DNA of 56,810 nt, from NCBI GenBank assembly GCA_964352775.1, contig CAYGTK010000005.1, forward strand, positions 1 through 56,810, given 5' to 3'. Position 1 is the stretch's first letter. Each line of letters opens with the position of its first letter. Position numbers and translations under genes: made by a program. Source of the DNA: CAYGTK01 sp964352775 (lineage in GTDB: Bacteria > Bacteroidota > Bacteroidia > Chitinophagales > CAIOSU01). Under the pieces are notes generated by a model, which made no database searches, had not been told where the DNA came from, and was given only the letters and a program-made list of their open reading frames with translations. This document shows positions 37,501 through 40,028 of this stretch, piece by piece.

Positions 37501-38917
37501 TGCTGATCCTGGAGTATGTGGTGCCATTGTAAACTTTGCTGATGCTACCGCTACAGATAACTGTAGAGTTGATACTGTTTACCAGTTGACTGGCTTACCT
37601 AGCGGTAGCTTCTTCCCTACTGGTACATCAAGTATCAGCTATATAGCTATAGATACTGTAGGTAATAGTGATACTTGTACGTTCAATATCACGATCACTT
37701 ACGATTCTATCCAGGTAACTGGTATCAGTCTTAACAGATTCTTATGTGAAGGTTCAAGCGATACCTTGTTTATTGATGTGACTGGCGCGCAGCCTATCAC
37801 TTACCAATGGACATTGGATGGCGATACCATAGCAGGTGCTACCGACAGTGTATTGGTATTGAATAACATCACTGATAATGATGCTGGTATTTACAATGTA
37901 CAGATGAGCAATAACTGTTCTGACTTGACTTCTTCTGGTATTGTTATCGGGGTGCTTAATGCTCCGATTGCGAATGCTGGAATGGGAGATACTATCTGTG
38001 CTGGTGAAACGGCATTGTTAACTGCATCTGGTGGATTCACTTATGAGTGGAGCAATGGTGCGAATACCTTCGCTACAGTTGTATCGCCTCTAGTAACTAC
38101 TACTTATGTAGTTACTGTGACTGATACGAATGTTTGTCCAGGAGTTGATAGTGTAACGGTTGTGGTTAATCCATTACCTAATGCTACTATAGCTGCAACC
38201 GATACGGTTACTTGTGAAGGTAGTGCGGTAACGTTCAGTGCTGGTGGTGGTGTGAGCTATAACTGGGGCTTTGGATTGACGGGCGATAAAATCACCTTGT
38301 TCATTGACGATACCACAGATGTAACGGTACTAGTAACGGATAGTAATGGTTGTCAGAACACGGCTACCATCACTATTTTCACTACGCAACCTGCTGGACC
38401 GCTTGACTTCACAGGATTGGATAGTATCTACTGTAACACCGATGATGTGGTAGTTCTTACTGGAATTCCTGCAGGTGGTACATTCACAGGAGTTGGAGTT
38501 ACAGATAGCGCTTGGTCTCCGAAAGGATTATTGCCAGGAGCTTATTCAGTAAGCTATACAGGTCCAGATGGATGTGATTCAATTACCAAATTCGTAAGAG
38601 TTGAGGTTTGTACTGGAATTGCGGATGTGATAGGAGAGGAGCACGATGTTCGTGTTTATCCGAATCCATTCACCAGCCACGTAACATTCGAGTACGACTT
38701 GGATAGAGCCACCGAAGTATCACTTAAAGTGTACGACATGGCAGGTCGCGAGATCAACATCATTGATGGTGAAATGCAAACAGCAGGTCACAAAGTGGTG
38801 AAATGGAATAACGGAGATAGAGACAATACCTTGGTTGCCCGAGGCATGTACTTCTTCCGATTGACCATTGGCGATCAGACCTACATCCATAAACTGGTAT
38901 ACACCGGAGGAAACTAG
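10583..38917 (+). CDS. Giant T9SS-secreted SprB/HYR-repeat surface adhesin with nested propeller-like inserts
   Basis: 9,444 codons including 34 undefined ones over an assembly gap. Order: signal peptide (1-24, ending SAFSQ); N-terminal beta domain (about 25-168) opening TTIDFDSESF; a second domain (about 170-390) resembling lamin-tail-like surface modules (GDLVITGFNADD, TEIIFTDQGY, GDQIFALQGS); about 63 SprB-type units (about 393-8129), 12 of them enlarged by a 240-residue insert; 11 HYR domains (about 8130-9037); Ig- and PKD-like domains (about 9040-9345); a T9SS type A sorting domain with VYPNP near 9358-9362. Plain units carry two Cys (C-N-G and N-G-C) and the strand YTYxW. Lys and His are very rare in the repeats, so the protein should be strongly acidic. 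Relatives such as SprB of Flavobacterium johnsoniae (about 6,500 residues) are mobile gliding adhesins; whether this one moves or only adheres is unknown. Own promoter and terminator; no co-transcribed partner. Confidence 0.93.
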   Translation: MSSLLRSLFVATLCLFLSASAFSQTTIDFDSESFVDNTDYGSAIYTSGNYSITLSSGNWFEYTTAGESGTQALGALNFQSNETVTVVSIDGSEFDFQSFFHDGFGTAFINEIEGFRDGSSIGTKTSGFTQQGVNTLTESFFENVDSVVIKSTAGFFSSFDSFVFGTVSGTSLSAGDLVITGFNADDSTASLRDYFSILFLEPVIAGTEIIFTDQGYTDASGLSATDGLSETNFTWTAPIGGVAAGTEVVFWSSGASTPYTANASVGATSGNGLSLSTAGDQIFALQGSIGSPTFITGIHYNVTGSTTTANWDNGIAVSALVSELPNTLADGTNAAWIYATGPTEIDNGIYDCSTSFSGTAAATRAAIMNVANWNTNDIARFALPAVCSASTLAATISDQTNVLCNGFSTGRLTVTATPGVANYTYSWSTGAVTSNTSSLVDSITGLAAGPYTVTITDNNGATATATATISQPAAATGVSVAVDSNVTCNGLSDGGVTANPTGGTGAYTYSWNTGATSQSITGLVASAYTVTVTDANGCTALASGTVTQPTVLGASVTVDSTVSCNGGADGGASVQAIGGNGSYTYLWSNAATTAAITGVAAGTYTVTVTDGGGCTATSQNTITQPASGVSGFASVLANESCAAAADGSLTISPSGGTGAYTYLWSDGQTTATATALTAGTYTVTVSDNNGCTTTSSNSISSPTAISASVGGVTDVSCYCDDDGAININVSGGSLPYTYVWSSYNDAFASNVCATNYVYFYSDINDPGSGTESDIYQIELVGANAIMTLVATIPASVHLGVDPSTNNVYAIYNDGSGVQPVNPSTGALGTFVSIAGLSGVPQAVFTDTGSLLMGSAALDSIYIVDVTDGSYTTLRDCDISGGDLAFNAAEELFSFTRSSGGQVIKVNPSGANTVVGSGPALVTGAALTETGNFILSVNGATAFAEYNSAGVSTGNSFNAILNGSPFTFNNGDMAGRPFANLFQWDNDSTVQDLADIGYGYYRVVITDASGCTSVLDSILVDQVDELTALMTDSTDASCNGISDGDATVTAAGGTTNYTYLWSDGQTTAAATGLAAGTYVVSVDDANGCGEVTTLVTIEEPTGVSASVAVDSNVTCNTFANAGLTASATGGTGAYTYAWSNAATTASISGVVADTYTVTITDATGCTGTASGTVTEPDAVVPSIAVDSNVTCNGLSDGGLTASATGGTGAYTYAWSTSATSATIDGLGASTYTVTVTDANGCTGTTTGTVTEPAAVVASAVVDSNASCNGFIDGGLTASATGGTGAYTYAWNTGATSQSLTGLGAGTYSVTITDANGCTDDASATITEPTAVVVSVALNANAACNGSSDGQLTASAIGGIGAYTYAWSNGASTAIANGLAAGTYTVTVSDATGCTGTNSGTISEPTAVSASISGQMNLDCAGDSDGTATASGSGGTGAYTYAWSNGDATATATGLSAQTYTVIIFDNNGCSDTTTATITEPSAISISVNSITDVACFCDNTGSIDMNVSGGTAPYTYIWSGSTTTLDPSLNECAVNFVYYFTNIDPAGPTTTIYEIEFDGANANLSPLDTLSGDYHIAINPINNLVYLVNSPNSTIQTFDPASGALGTPVSFSATIAGTPQAVFSDDGTLYVGSSSQDSVYAVDLSTGATTPYAASDVSGGDMAFTIGGQLLNFSRSSGGIIQQVTPGLAPNTIGTVSSTVTGAGRNRTGDFFVAANGETSFVEYDSTGVLTGFTYPALLNGNPFTFLNGDIAGRPFANLFSWDQDSSSASLDSVPFGSYRLTVLDANGCIATLDSIEVDQPNELTIGAAATDVSCNGGSDGTATAIPNAATPPYTYLWSDGQTTQTATGLTAGTYVVTVTDANDCDPAVQSVVVDEPSAPVVAALDSTDNVDCNGNSTGAAYASATGGTGAYTYLWSTTATTPSITGLVAGSYTVVITDANGCADSITATIIEPTTLVASVVVDNNATCNGFADASLTASGNGGTAPYTYAWSNGATSASNTSLTAGTYTVTITDANACTATDNATITEPTLLTGTTVTVDLDCFGDSDGLATLVASGGTGAYTYLWSTGATTATINSLAAGTYTVTLTDAAGCDSVFTPITITQPDSLAISVSSITTPTCFCESDAAIDIDVVGGTGPYTYAWVGTNTTLGSSNPCSVNFSYYFSNNSGGNSDIYRIDVDATNAVMNLLTTVTGGRHIAINPMTNLVYLVNGDGTGFAILDPATGNVGATTPITGLGPTPQAVFSETGVLYLGDEANDTIYTVDLSTGVPTAYAFASVNGGDLGFTPGGQLVMFTRDAGGRLVLVNPGGNTNLGSIPSTVTGASLTADGTFLLSVDGNLAFVEYDTLGISTGRSFSARLNGSAFTFDAGDMAGRAFANLFSWDNDSTGQDLDSIPFGFYTVTVVDANGCMTTLDSIDVTQPDDFDATISSFNNVLCTGDSTGDATVLATGGTTPYTYAWPDGQTTATATGLTAGIYVVTVDDANDCGPEFAVVTITEPLTAIAASVVVDSNATCNGFADGGLTASATGGTGAYTYLWSNSATTTSITGVLAGTYTVTITDANGCTDIDSATVTEPALLVAAVVVDSNVTCNGFSDGGLTASATGGTMAYTYAWSNSATTASITGVLAGTYTVTITDANGCTDTETGTITEPVVLVAAVAVDSNVTCNGFSDGGLTASATGGTMAYTYAWSTAATTASINGLAAGTYTVTITDANGCTDTETGTITEPTPVLAAVVVDSNVTCNGFADGGLTASGFGGTGAYTYTWSNSATTASITGVVAGTYTVTVTDANGCTDTETGTVTEPALVVAAVTVDVNASCQGAADGELTASATGGTGAYTYAWSTSATTASISGLAAGTYTVTVTDANGCTDTETGTITEPALLAASVTTTDADCFGASTGSATAVVSGGTMPYTYAWSSGGSASTETGLVAGMYTLTVSDANACDSVVTFTINEPDSIAISVASITSPSCFCEADASIDIDVVGGTPPYTYLWNGTNTTLDSTNACALNFRYYFTNNTGAGSTIYSVELTGTNAVLDVVATSTPVGHIAIDPVTNQIFLVEEAGALRTVNPNNGTVGPSTPITGTGINKITAVAFLDDGTLLVGEDLLDTIYQVNTSTLVGSFYATGPVDGGDIVVDGSDVYLISKTSGGSLWSVTPGGGSTLISTNITPVVTGAALTADGNLLISVDGNSAFEEFTLAGVSTGNTYSTLLGGSPLTFNAGDMAGRPFATLFSWDEDSLAQDLDSIPFGFYTVTVIDANGCVSVLDSIDVTQPDELEATAGTVVDVLCNGDTTGSATVDVVGGSMPYTYAWPDGQTTATATGLAAGTYVVTVDDANGCGPDFAVVTVNEPAAPVTVTVDSITLASCFCEDNASIDISVTGGTAPYTYVWSNLVSALDSTNPCSVNFRYYYGDVVSNVTTIYEIEIVSGVAIMNAVGTAPYSSHIAVSPANNLIYIVGQSGTIQTLNPNNGSLGALVNLSGAAFSQITASVFNEDGVLYVGDRDLDQIFTVDVNTGVATFITNAPVQGGDLIFNENGDLFMFERLGDNLYAIDPGVSNTIVSSIAVEVTGASLTADNKFIASADGQTDFIVYNQDGSVNSTIPTSLNGSPFTFNGGDMAGRAFATIFSWDEDSLAQDLDSIPFGLYSVTVADANGCITILDSIDVGQPDALTAAIDTFDDATCNGDSTGMATAIATGGTAPYTYLWSDGQTTATAMGLAAGTYTVEIDDANGCGPEFAIVTIDEPTAVVASIDSSDNVSCNGFTDGAAYASASGGNPPFTYLWSDGQNTATASGLAAXXXXXXXXXXXXXXXXXXXXXXXXXXXXXXXXXXGCTDTETGTVTEPAVLVAAVVVDSNVTCNGFSDGGLTASATGGTMAYTYAWSNSATTASITGVVAGTYTVTITDANGCTDTESVTITEPTPVVAAVIVDSNVTCNGFSDGGLTASATGGTGAYTYAWSNSATTASITGVIAGTYTVTVTDANGCTDTETGSVTEPAVLVAAVVVDSNASCAGAVDGGLTASATGGTPAYTYAWSTGATTASVTGLGAGTYTVTVTDANGCTDTETGTVTEPVALTATIFTQDVDCFGDSDGTATAIASGGTPSYTYAWSNGQTSATAFGLTAGTYTLTLTDANGCDSIFTPITITEPDSIAISVASITTPSCFCEGDGAIDIDVTGGTGPYTYTWFGTNTAFDSTNACALNFVYFFSSISGGSSRIFEIEIVGTQAIITEVATIGRAVHIAINPTNNLIYLVNENGGGIQRLDPATGNVGPFVAIAGLTKTPQAVFTDAGELLVGEESLDTIFQVDLNTGATTFYATADILGGDLAISQSGQLINFTRSNGGEMVAINPGGANVSLGSIPATVTGAGLLANGNFLVSAAGATAFVEYDQNGVATGNSFAAVENGSPLTFTSGDIAGRPFVNLFQWDQDSLAQDLDSIPFGFYSVTVEDANGCITVLDSIEVTQPDDLVASLDTTFDVSCFGDSTGSATVAVMGGTMPYTYAWPDGQTTATATGLPAGTYTVTIDDANMCGPEFVVLTIDEPSAAVDASITASTDVSCNGLSDGSATVTATGGTPAYTYLWSNGQTTAMATGLAAGTYTVTVTDALACDDTASVTITEPALLTGTVSTVDVACAGDTTGSATLTASGGTPAYTYAWSNGQITATATGLTAGTYTVTLTDANGCDSVFTPIVITEPAPLMAMVDSITLPSCFCEGDAAIDISVTGGTAPYTYGWVGTNTMLDNNNPCALNFSYYFVNNDGTDTDVYQVEINGGDAFLTLLTSISGGRHIAINPTNNLVYLVYRDGTGFEILDPATGSVGAKTTTAGIGNTPAAAFTEDGRLYVGDAVNDIIYEIDLNTGAPTFYANALVEGADIAFTPGGQMVLFTRNAGGQLYSIDPSGNTLLSNSITSSVTGAALTADGTFIVSSDGNTGFIEYDTTGTATGNVFDATLGGSQFTFDFGDMAGRAFANLFSWDGDSLAQDLDSIPFGFYTVTIVDANGCITSIDSIEVMQPEELMVSIDSVDNALCNGGAGEATADVTGGSMPYTYLWSNGQTTQTATGLTAGTYTVTVNDANNCGPDFASVTITEPDTIAISVDAITDVSCFCDADGAIDISVTGGTAPYTYAWAGTTTALDSTNPCALNFVYYYSDILGTGASQTSDIYQVEISGGTSVTTLVTSFGFPGHLSINPTTNLIYVINGNELRILDPATGTTGAPVSIAGISGITAAVFTDSSTLMVGSSNTDQIFEVNVTTGVATLIGTGPVEGGDLIYTKTGNLLLATKNNGGELYKVNVGGAATLIANIGVSVTGASLTQDDQLLLSTNNAPGFLLFNTDGTNTGIVYNSFLPDGTPLTLSNGDMAGRAFANLFSWDMDSLAQDLDSIPAGFYTVTVLDANGCSQVLDSIQVIQPEELEASIDTIINVACTGDSTASATIAVTGGTMPYTYAWPDGETTATVTGLAAGNYVVTVTDAGMCGPDFVAFTITEPSTAVDVTAVVDMNVSCFGGSDGAATATATGGTPAYTYLWSNGQVTASATGLAAGTYTITVTDSLGCDDTTSVIITEPMMAVDVTIASTDVSCNGGNDGEAVATATGGTTPYTYLWSNGDADSVAQNLMAGTYTVTATDANGCADSATVVITEPTGLMAMVTTDDVDCNGDSTGTASVAVTGGTLPYTFNWSNGDIDSIAGNLAAGTYAVTVADANSCDTVITNIIINEPPAIAITVDAITGTSCFCEDDGAIDISVAGGTAPYTYTWAATPTAIDSTNPCALNFVYYFTDITGSGASLQTIIFEFQLVGGDALIVPVDTLAGDYHIAINPVNNLIYLVDGPNGGVRTLDPASGSLGSLLSFTPAVTGLPQAVFTDNGELLIGSGSQDTIYSVDLGTGVLSFYATADISGGDLAINNAGQLFDFSRASGGIIQSVTVGGGPTTVGTAPATVTGAAKTVAGNFLVSANGNTAFIEYDENGIATGNSFDVLFNGSPFTLGNGDMAGRAFASLYNWDGDSTAQDIDSLPFGFYTITVLDANGCIATLDSIVVPQPDELVAMEDTVLDVACFGDSTGTATVVTMGGNAPYTYAWPDGQTTATATGLAAGTYIVTVTDANDCGPVLVPVEVEEPLTAVDVTAVADQNVSCSGFNDGQATATGSGGTPPYAYLWTDGQMTATATGLVAGTYTVTVSDSLGCTDTASVTITEPTLLTATVATVDVDCFGDTTGSATVTAVGGTPAYTYLWSNGETSMTASNLGAGTYTVTVSDANGCDTIITPIIINEADSIAISVASITSPSCFCEGDGAIDIDVTGGTAPFTYFWNGTNTSLDSTNECSLNFSYYFNNIAGGVSTIYQAELGAGGVAVLNEIAVRFGSGHIAVDPSTSLIYFVEEAGGLVTLNPNTGTFSASTPITGTAITKITAAVFLDNGDLLVGDNNNGTIYSIDVNTGVGTVYGTGPVSGGDLIVDDAGTVYLATKASGGGLWLVNQGGAATLISSGYPANITGASYQSNGNVLLSIDGNNAFVEYDLAGNATGVTYGTNLNGSPLPFFSGDMAGRAFATLFQWDMDSLAQDLSNIPFGFYTVTVVDGNGCIQTLDSIEVTQPDELIVTIDTVINPLCNGDTTGSATVNVTGGNMPYTYAWPDGQTTATAVNLGAGTYTVTVDDANMCGPEFAVITITEPTSVIASAVVDQNASCNGFNDGQATASGAGGTPPYSFNWSDGQTNATATGLAAGTYTVTVTDNVGCDDTTSVTITEPTLLTATIATVDPICFGDSTGTATVTAMGGTPAYTYNWNTGDITAAISNLAAGTYTVTVSDANGCDTIVSTTINNPDSIAITVNAITSPSCFCEGDGGIDIDVVGGTAPYTYFWGGTTTALDTTNPCAANFVYYYSDNSGGNANIYEVEISANGEALMTQVASVAGGGRHIAIDPTTNLIYLIYGNGTGLEPLNPATGTVGTFVPVSGLSSTPTAVFTETGELLIGDNADTIWQVNVTTGAKTFYAAAEISGGDIGFTQGGQLISFSRASGGRMIAVNPGGANVVLGSIPSTTTGAARTADGNFLLSSSGDDFFALYDENANFLGTTYPALLGGAPFSMNAGDMAGRAFANLFNWDGDTTAQDLDSIPFGFYTVTVVDANGCSNTLDSIFVDQPDELMASIDTVIDVLCGGDSTGSATVAVTGGTMPYTYAWPDGQTTATATGLATGTYVVTVDDANGCGEELVLITIDENPQLIASITGSTDAFCFGDSSGTATATATGGIPPYTFDWSSGESGATEASLAAGTYVVTVTDSVGCTDTATVTIGEPDSLIATMNINQDNICSGDSIGILAPIVTGGTPAYTFLWSDGSTDSIRSNLAPGTYTVTVTDANGCADTASSTLAAPTVLMATLSTTDLLCAGDSSGSAQVSVTGGTLPYTFNWSNGDTDSIAENLAAGVYGLTVADANGCDTIFNSITITQPDSLIVSVNSITNVGCFCEGDGAIDIDVVGGTAPFTYFWGGTSTSLGNGNPCALNFSYYYSNNNGGTNDIYRVEVNGGDAIMTLVASNSGNSHIAINPMNNLVYLVNNDGSGFRTLDPASGSLGTLIPIAGIGNTPAAAFSSDGKLFVGDSQNDIIYEINTTTGAATFFATGDISGGDLGFTPGGQMVIFSRSGNLIAVNPAGNTIIGPITNQVTGASLTANGTFILSTTGGMEFIEIDTFGVATGNTFDALLMGGAFTMDAGDMAGRAFANLFNWDGDSTAQDLDSIPAGFYTVTVLDGNGCTFTLDSIEVTQPDDLQVGVINVNDALCNGDSTGFATVVVSGGTMPYTYAWPDGQTTATATGLPAGVYVVTVDDANMCGPEQVVVEIDEPTLLVATIDSTTDVFCNGDSTGVAIVSATGGTPGYNFLWSDGQTDSIATGLTSGTYTVTTTDANGCTDIDSITINQAPAITLTIDTFTNVLCNGDSTGTATALATGGTPPYTYFWSTGETGATEGSLAAGTYTVLVVDSLGCTDTASVTITEPAVLDVTIVSFTDVLCNGDSTGTATAAATGGTMPYTYDWSTGESGATEGSLAAGTFTVTVTDANGCTDTTSVTINEPTVLVADITATVDETCIGFADGSATVGATGGTPAYTFNWSTGGTNAMETGLTAGTYTVTTTDANGCTDVDTVVIITNDTIAPVITCPADITVGNDAGVCGAVVTFLDPTFTDNCPGGSVSQTAGLASGATFPVGVTTNTFVATDSIGNTATCSFTVTVNDVEDPVISCAASNQVVDNDLGICGAVVTYPTPTATDNCAGVTVALVSGFPSGSTFPVGVTTTTYVATDSSGNTDTCTFTITVNDTTAPVVVCPADINVSTDAGACSAVVNYTVSATDNCPGETVAQIAGLASGSSFPVGMTVNTYVATDASGNTDTCSFMVTVSDTSAPVIACPSDITAIADSATCDVIVTYPAVIFADNCPGSTITQIAGIASGSAFPEGTTTNVFVASDVNGNTDTCSFDVIVLDLTVPVITCPADIIILNDSGSCGAVVTFPAATATDACGIATIVQSDFTGFVSGDVFPVGTTTIEYTATDINGNIATCSFNVVVNDTTAPLITCPSDIVIGTDSAVCQAVVNYSVTFNDNCPGTIVTITSGFESGETFPIGTTTNTFVITDASGNSSTCSFDVTVVDDERPLLDCPSNITVSNDLGQCGAVVTYAAPTATDNCGVASLLQTDATGLMSGSLFPVGTTSLQYTATDAEGNFRVCNFTVTVIDTSAPAITCPANVAVSNDPGICGAVVNFTTPTGADNCPGATVAQTAGLASGATFPVGTTTNSFTVTDASGNSTSCSFTVTVADTSAPSIVCSPDITVSNDAGICGAAVLYAAPTATDNCSVMSINQTDGTGLTTGSVFPVGVTVQEYTVMDTSGNTSVCSFTVTVLDTTAPTITCNADITVSNDAGQCGALVTYPVPVENDLCAVATVLQTDASGLTSGDIFPIGTTVQEYTVTDTSGNTAVCSFTVTVQDNEAPVVTCVPSIIQAADPGVCGAIVNFADATATDNCRVDTVYQLTGLPSGSFFPTGTSSISYIAIDTVGNSDTCTFNITITYDSIQVTGISLNRFLCEGSSDTLFIDVTGAQPITYQWTLDGDTIAGATDSVLVLNNITDNDAGIYNVQMSNNCSDLTSSGIVIGVLNAPIANAGMGDTICAGETALLTASGGFTYEWSNGANTFATVVSPLVTTTYVVTVTDTNVCPGVDSVTVVVNPLPNATIAATDTVTCEGSAVTFSAGGGVSYNWGFGLTGDKITLFIDDTTDVTVLVTDSNGCQNTATITIFTTQPAGPLDFTGLDSIYCNTDDVVVLTGIPAGGTFTGVGVTDSAWSPKGLLPGAYSVSYTGPDGCDSITKFVRVEVCTGIADVIGEEHDVRVYPNPFTSHVTFEYDLDRATEVSLKVYDMAGREINIIDGEMQTAGHKVVKWNNGDRDNTLVARGMYFFRLTIGDQTYIHKLVYTGGN
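12731..13612 (+). repeat. Composite SprB unit 1 (propeller-like insert)
   Basis: Bounds are the first Cys of CYC and the Cys of ASGC, 294 residues. The most diverged copy: it has HLGVDP in place of HIAINP and ADIGYGYYRVVI in place of LDSIPFGFYTVTV. The insert Cys is in NVCATNY, and the GDMAGRPF motif is present. Confidence 0.85.
15062..15946 (+). repeat. Composite SprB unit 2
   Basis: CFC to ANGC, 295 residues. Insert Cys in NECAVNF, YHIAINP, GDIAGRPF. Second most diverged closing strand (LDSVPFGSYRLTV). Confidence 0.85.
16940..17809 (+). repeat. Composite SprB unit 3
   Basis: CFC to ANGC, 290 residues. Insert Cys in NPCSVNF, RHIAINP, GDMAGRAF, closing strand LDSIPFGFYTVTV. First copy with the full consensus seen in later ones. 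Confidence 0.87.
19487..20362 (+). repeat. Composite SprB unit 4
   Basis: CFC to ANGC, 292 residues. Insert Cys in NACALNF, GHIAIDP, GDMAGRPF. Separated from unit 5 by only one plain unit. Confidence 0.87.
20675..21544 (+). repeat. Composite SprB unit 5
   Basis: CFC to ANGC, 290 residues. Insert Cys in NPCSVNF, SHIAVSP, GDMAGRAF. Last composite before the assembly gap. Confidence 0.87.
21968..22067. other. Assembly gap of exactly 100 N inside the adhesin gene
   Basis: One hundred N replace part of a plain SprB unit: the left flank ends at TASGLAA and the right flank resumes at (N)GCTDTETG. In every complete plain unit these two points are joined by about 11 residues (GTYTVTVTDAN). Exactly 100 N is a common placeholder for a gap of unknown length, so the printed gene length is provisional. 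Frame is kept because 100 N plus two bases makes 34 codons. Confidence 0.97.
23063..23935 (+). repeat. Composite SprB unit 6
   Basis: CFC to ANGC, 291 residues. Insert Cys in NACALNF, VHIAINP, GDIAGRPF. First composite after the assembly gap. Confidence 0.87.
24704..25576 (+). repeat. Composite SprB unit 7
   Basis: CFC to ANGC, 291 residues. Insert Cys in NPCALNF, RHIAINP, GDMAGRAF. Followed by a single plain unit and then unit 8. Confidence 0.87.
25883..26764 (+). repeat. Composite SprB unit 8
   Basis: CFC to ANGC, 294 residues. Insert Cys in NPCALNF, GHLSINP, GDMAGRAF; closing strand has IPAGFYTVTV. Confidence 0.87.
27761..28648 (+). repeat. Composite SprB unit 9
   Basis: CFC to ANGC, 296 residues, the longest copy. 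Insert Cys in NPCALNF, YHIAINP, GDMAGRAF; closing strand IDSLPFGFYTITV. Confidence 0.87.
29417..30298 (+). repeat. Composite SprB unit 10
   Basis: CFC to GNGC, 294 residues. Insert Cys in NECSLNF, GHIAVDP, GDMAGRAF; closing strand LSNIPFGFYTVTV. Confidence 0.87.
31061..31936 (+). repeat. Composite SprB unit 11
   Basis: CFC to ANGC, 292 residues. Insert Cys in NPCAANF, RHIAIDP, GDMAGRAF. Confidence 0.87.
32930..33793 (+). repeat. Composite SprB unit 12
   Basis: CFC to GNGC, 288 residues, the shortest copy. Insert Cys in NPCALNF, SHIAINP, GDMAGRAF; closing strand LDSIPAGFYTVTV. Confidence 0.87.
34971..37695 (+). repeat. Eleven tandem HYR domains
   Basis: Eleven units of about 82 residues begin with P-[VALST]-[IVL]-x-C and contain CGAVV, a TDNC-type segment, FPxGTT and DxxGNTxxCSF. 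Each carries four cysteines, consistent with two disulfides. HYR domains are Ig-like folds found in cell-surface adhesins. They form a stalk between the SprB array and the C-terminal anchor region. Confidence 0.88.
38633..38914 (+). other. T9SS type A C-terminal sorting domain of the adhesin
   Basis: Residues about 9351-9444 carry VRVYPNPFTSHVTFEYD, a KVYDMAGREI strand, ARGMYFFRLTIGD and a basic end (YIHKLVYTGGN). This is the Por-secretion-type tail that directs export across the outer membrane and cell-surface attachment. SprB itself uses a type B tail, so the export partner set may differ. Confidence 0.9.
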
Positions 38918-38942
38918 ACCTCTAGGTCTACGACCATAAATT

Positions 38943-38980
38943 AAACCCCTTTAGCCTTTTGGTTAGAGGGGTTTTTTGTT
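38943..38980 (+). terminator. Terminator of the giant adhesin gene
   Basis: AAACCCCTTTAGCC / GGTTAGAGGGGTTT form a 14-bp stem with wobbles around a TTTT loop, followed by further T. A smaller palindrome TAGACC-TCTA-GGTCTA (38915-38930) starts at the stop codon. Confidence 0.85.
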
Positions 38981-39085
38981 TTCCCTTAGCTGTTGTCTTG
39001 ATGTGATAAGGATATTATCGAGCTTGCTTTGAATGGAATACATAGGTTAACTGATGCAATAGAAAGGGAAGGAACATGACTTAAC

Positions 39086-39123
39086 AAAAAAGCCCCATCA
39101 GATAGGTCTGATGGGGCTTTTTT
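39086..39123. terminator. Bidirectional terminator at the 3' end of lipA
   Basis: A perfect 17-bp stem, AAAAAAGCCCCATCAGA with its complement, closes a TAGG loop. A and T runs on either side make it functional in both directions. It lies 20 bases past the lipA stop on the minus strand. The rest of 38981-39085 shows nothing recognisable. Confidence 0.88.
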
Positions 39124-39143
39124 ATGTTGCTTACAGTAATTTC

Positions 39144-40028
39144 TTAGATAGGGACGTTCACATGGCGCTCCGCATGATACGATGAACGGACCAAAGGACC
39201 GCTCTCCACGTATTTTAAGCCGCGTTTAAGGCCTTCTTCCTTGTATAAGGCGAATATGTCTGGGTGAACATATTCAGCCACCTCTAAGTGCATTTTTGTG
39301 GGTTGTAAGTATTGGCCTATGGTCAATATGTGGCAACCATGAGCTACCAAGTCGTCCATTACTTTAAATACTTCTTCTTGCTTTTCGCCAAGGCCTACCA
39401 TTATGCCAGTTTTGGTGCGCATGCCACCTTCATTCAATTGTTGAATAACATCCAAGCTGCGTTGGTATTTAGCCTGCGGACGTACAAGGCGATATAATCG
39501 CTCTACCGTTTCCATATTATGCGATATCACCTCTGGTGCCACCTCAATAATATCTTCTACACTATCTCTGTTGCCTTTAAAGTCAGGCACTAAAGTTTCT
39601 AGCGTTGTTTCAGGGCTTATCTCACGAATAGCTCGCACTGTGGCCGCCCATACTTTCGACCCGCCATTCTTCAATTCATCACGATCTACGGATGTTAATA
39701 CGGCGTGTTTCACGCTCATTAGTTTAATGGCCTCGGCTACGCGCTGTGGTTCATCCCAATCCAATTCTGTAGGGCGACCGGTCTTCACGGCACAAAACGA
39801 GCAAGATCGGGTACACACGTTACCCAATATCATAAAGGTAGCGGTACCTGCACCCCAGCATTCGCCCATGTTAGGGCAATTGCCACTTTCGCAAATGGTA
39901 TGTAGTTTATACTCGTCTACCAAACTGCGCACGTGTTTGTAGTTCTGCCCAGTAGGCAGTTTTACGCGTAACCAATCAGGCTTGCGTACACGTTCCTTCT
40001 TGCTCTCTATTACTGGTAGTTCTATCAT
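39144..40028 (-). CDS. lipA: Lipoyl synthase (radical SAM)
   Basis: 294 residues from the ATG at 40028. LipA inserts two sulfurs into protein-bound octanoate to make the lipoyl cofactor of 2-oxoacid dehydrogenases and the glycine cleavage system. Both iron-sulfur sites are visible: the auxiliary cluster C46-x4-C51-x5-C57 (CESGNCPNMGEC) and the radical-SAM C72-x3-C76-x2-C79 (CTRSCSFC). The length is typical. A TTG 21 bases upstream (40049) is also in frame. I chose the ATG because it makes the canonical ATGA 4-base overlap with the preceding gene and matches the usual LipA N-terminus. Confidence 0.96.
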   Translation of the reverse strand: MIELPVIESKKERVRKPDWLRVKLPTGQNYKHVRSLVDEYKLHTICESGNCPNMGECWGAGTATFMILGNVCTRSCSFCAVKTGRPTELDWDEPQRVAEAIKLMSVKHAVLTSVDRDELKNGGSKVWAATVRAIREISPETTLETLVPDFKGNRDSVEDIIEVAPEVISHNMETVERLYRLVRPQAKYQRSLDVIQQLNEGGMRTKTGIMVGLGEKQEEVFKVMDDLVAHGCHILTIGQYLQPTKMHLEVAEYVHPDIFALYKEEGLKRGLKYVESGPLVRSSYHAERHVNVPI

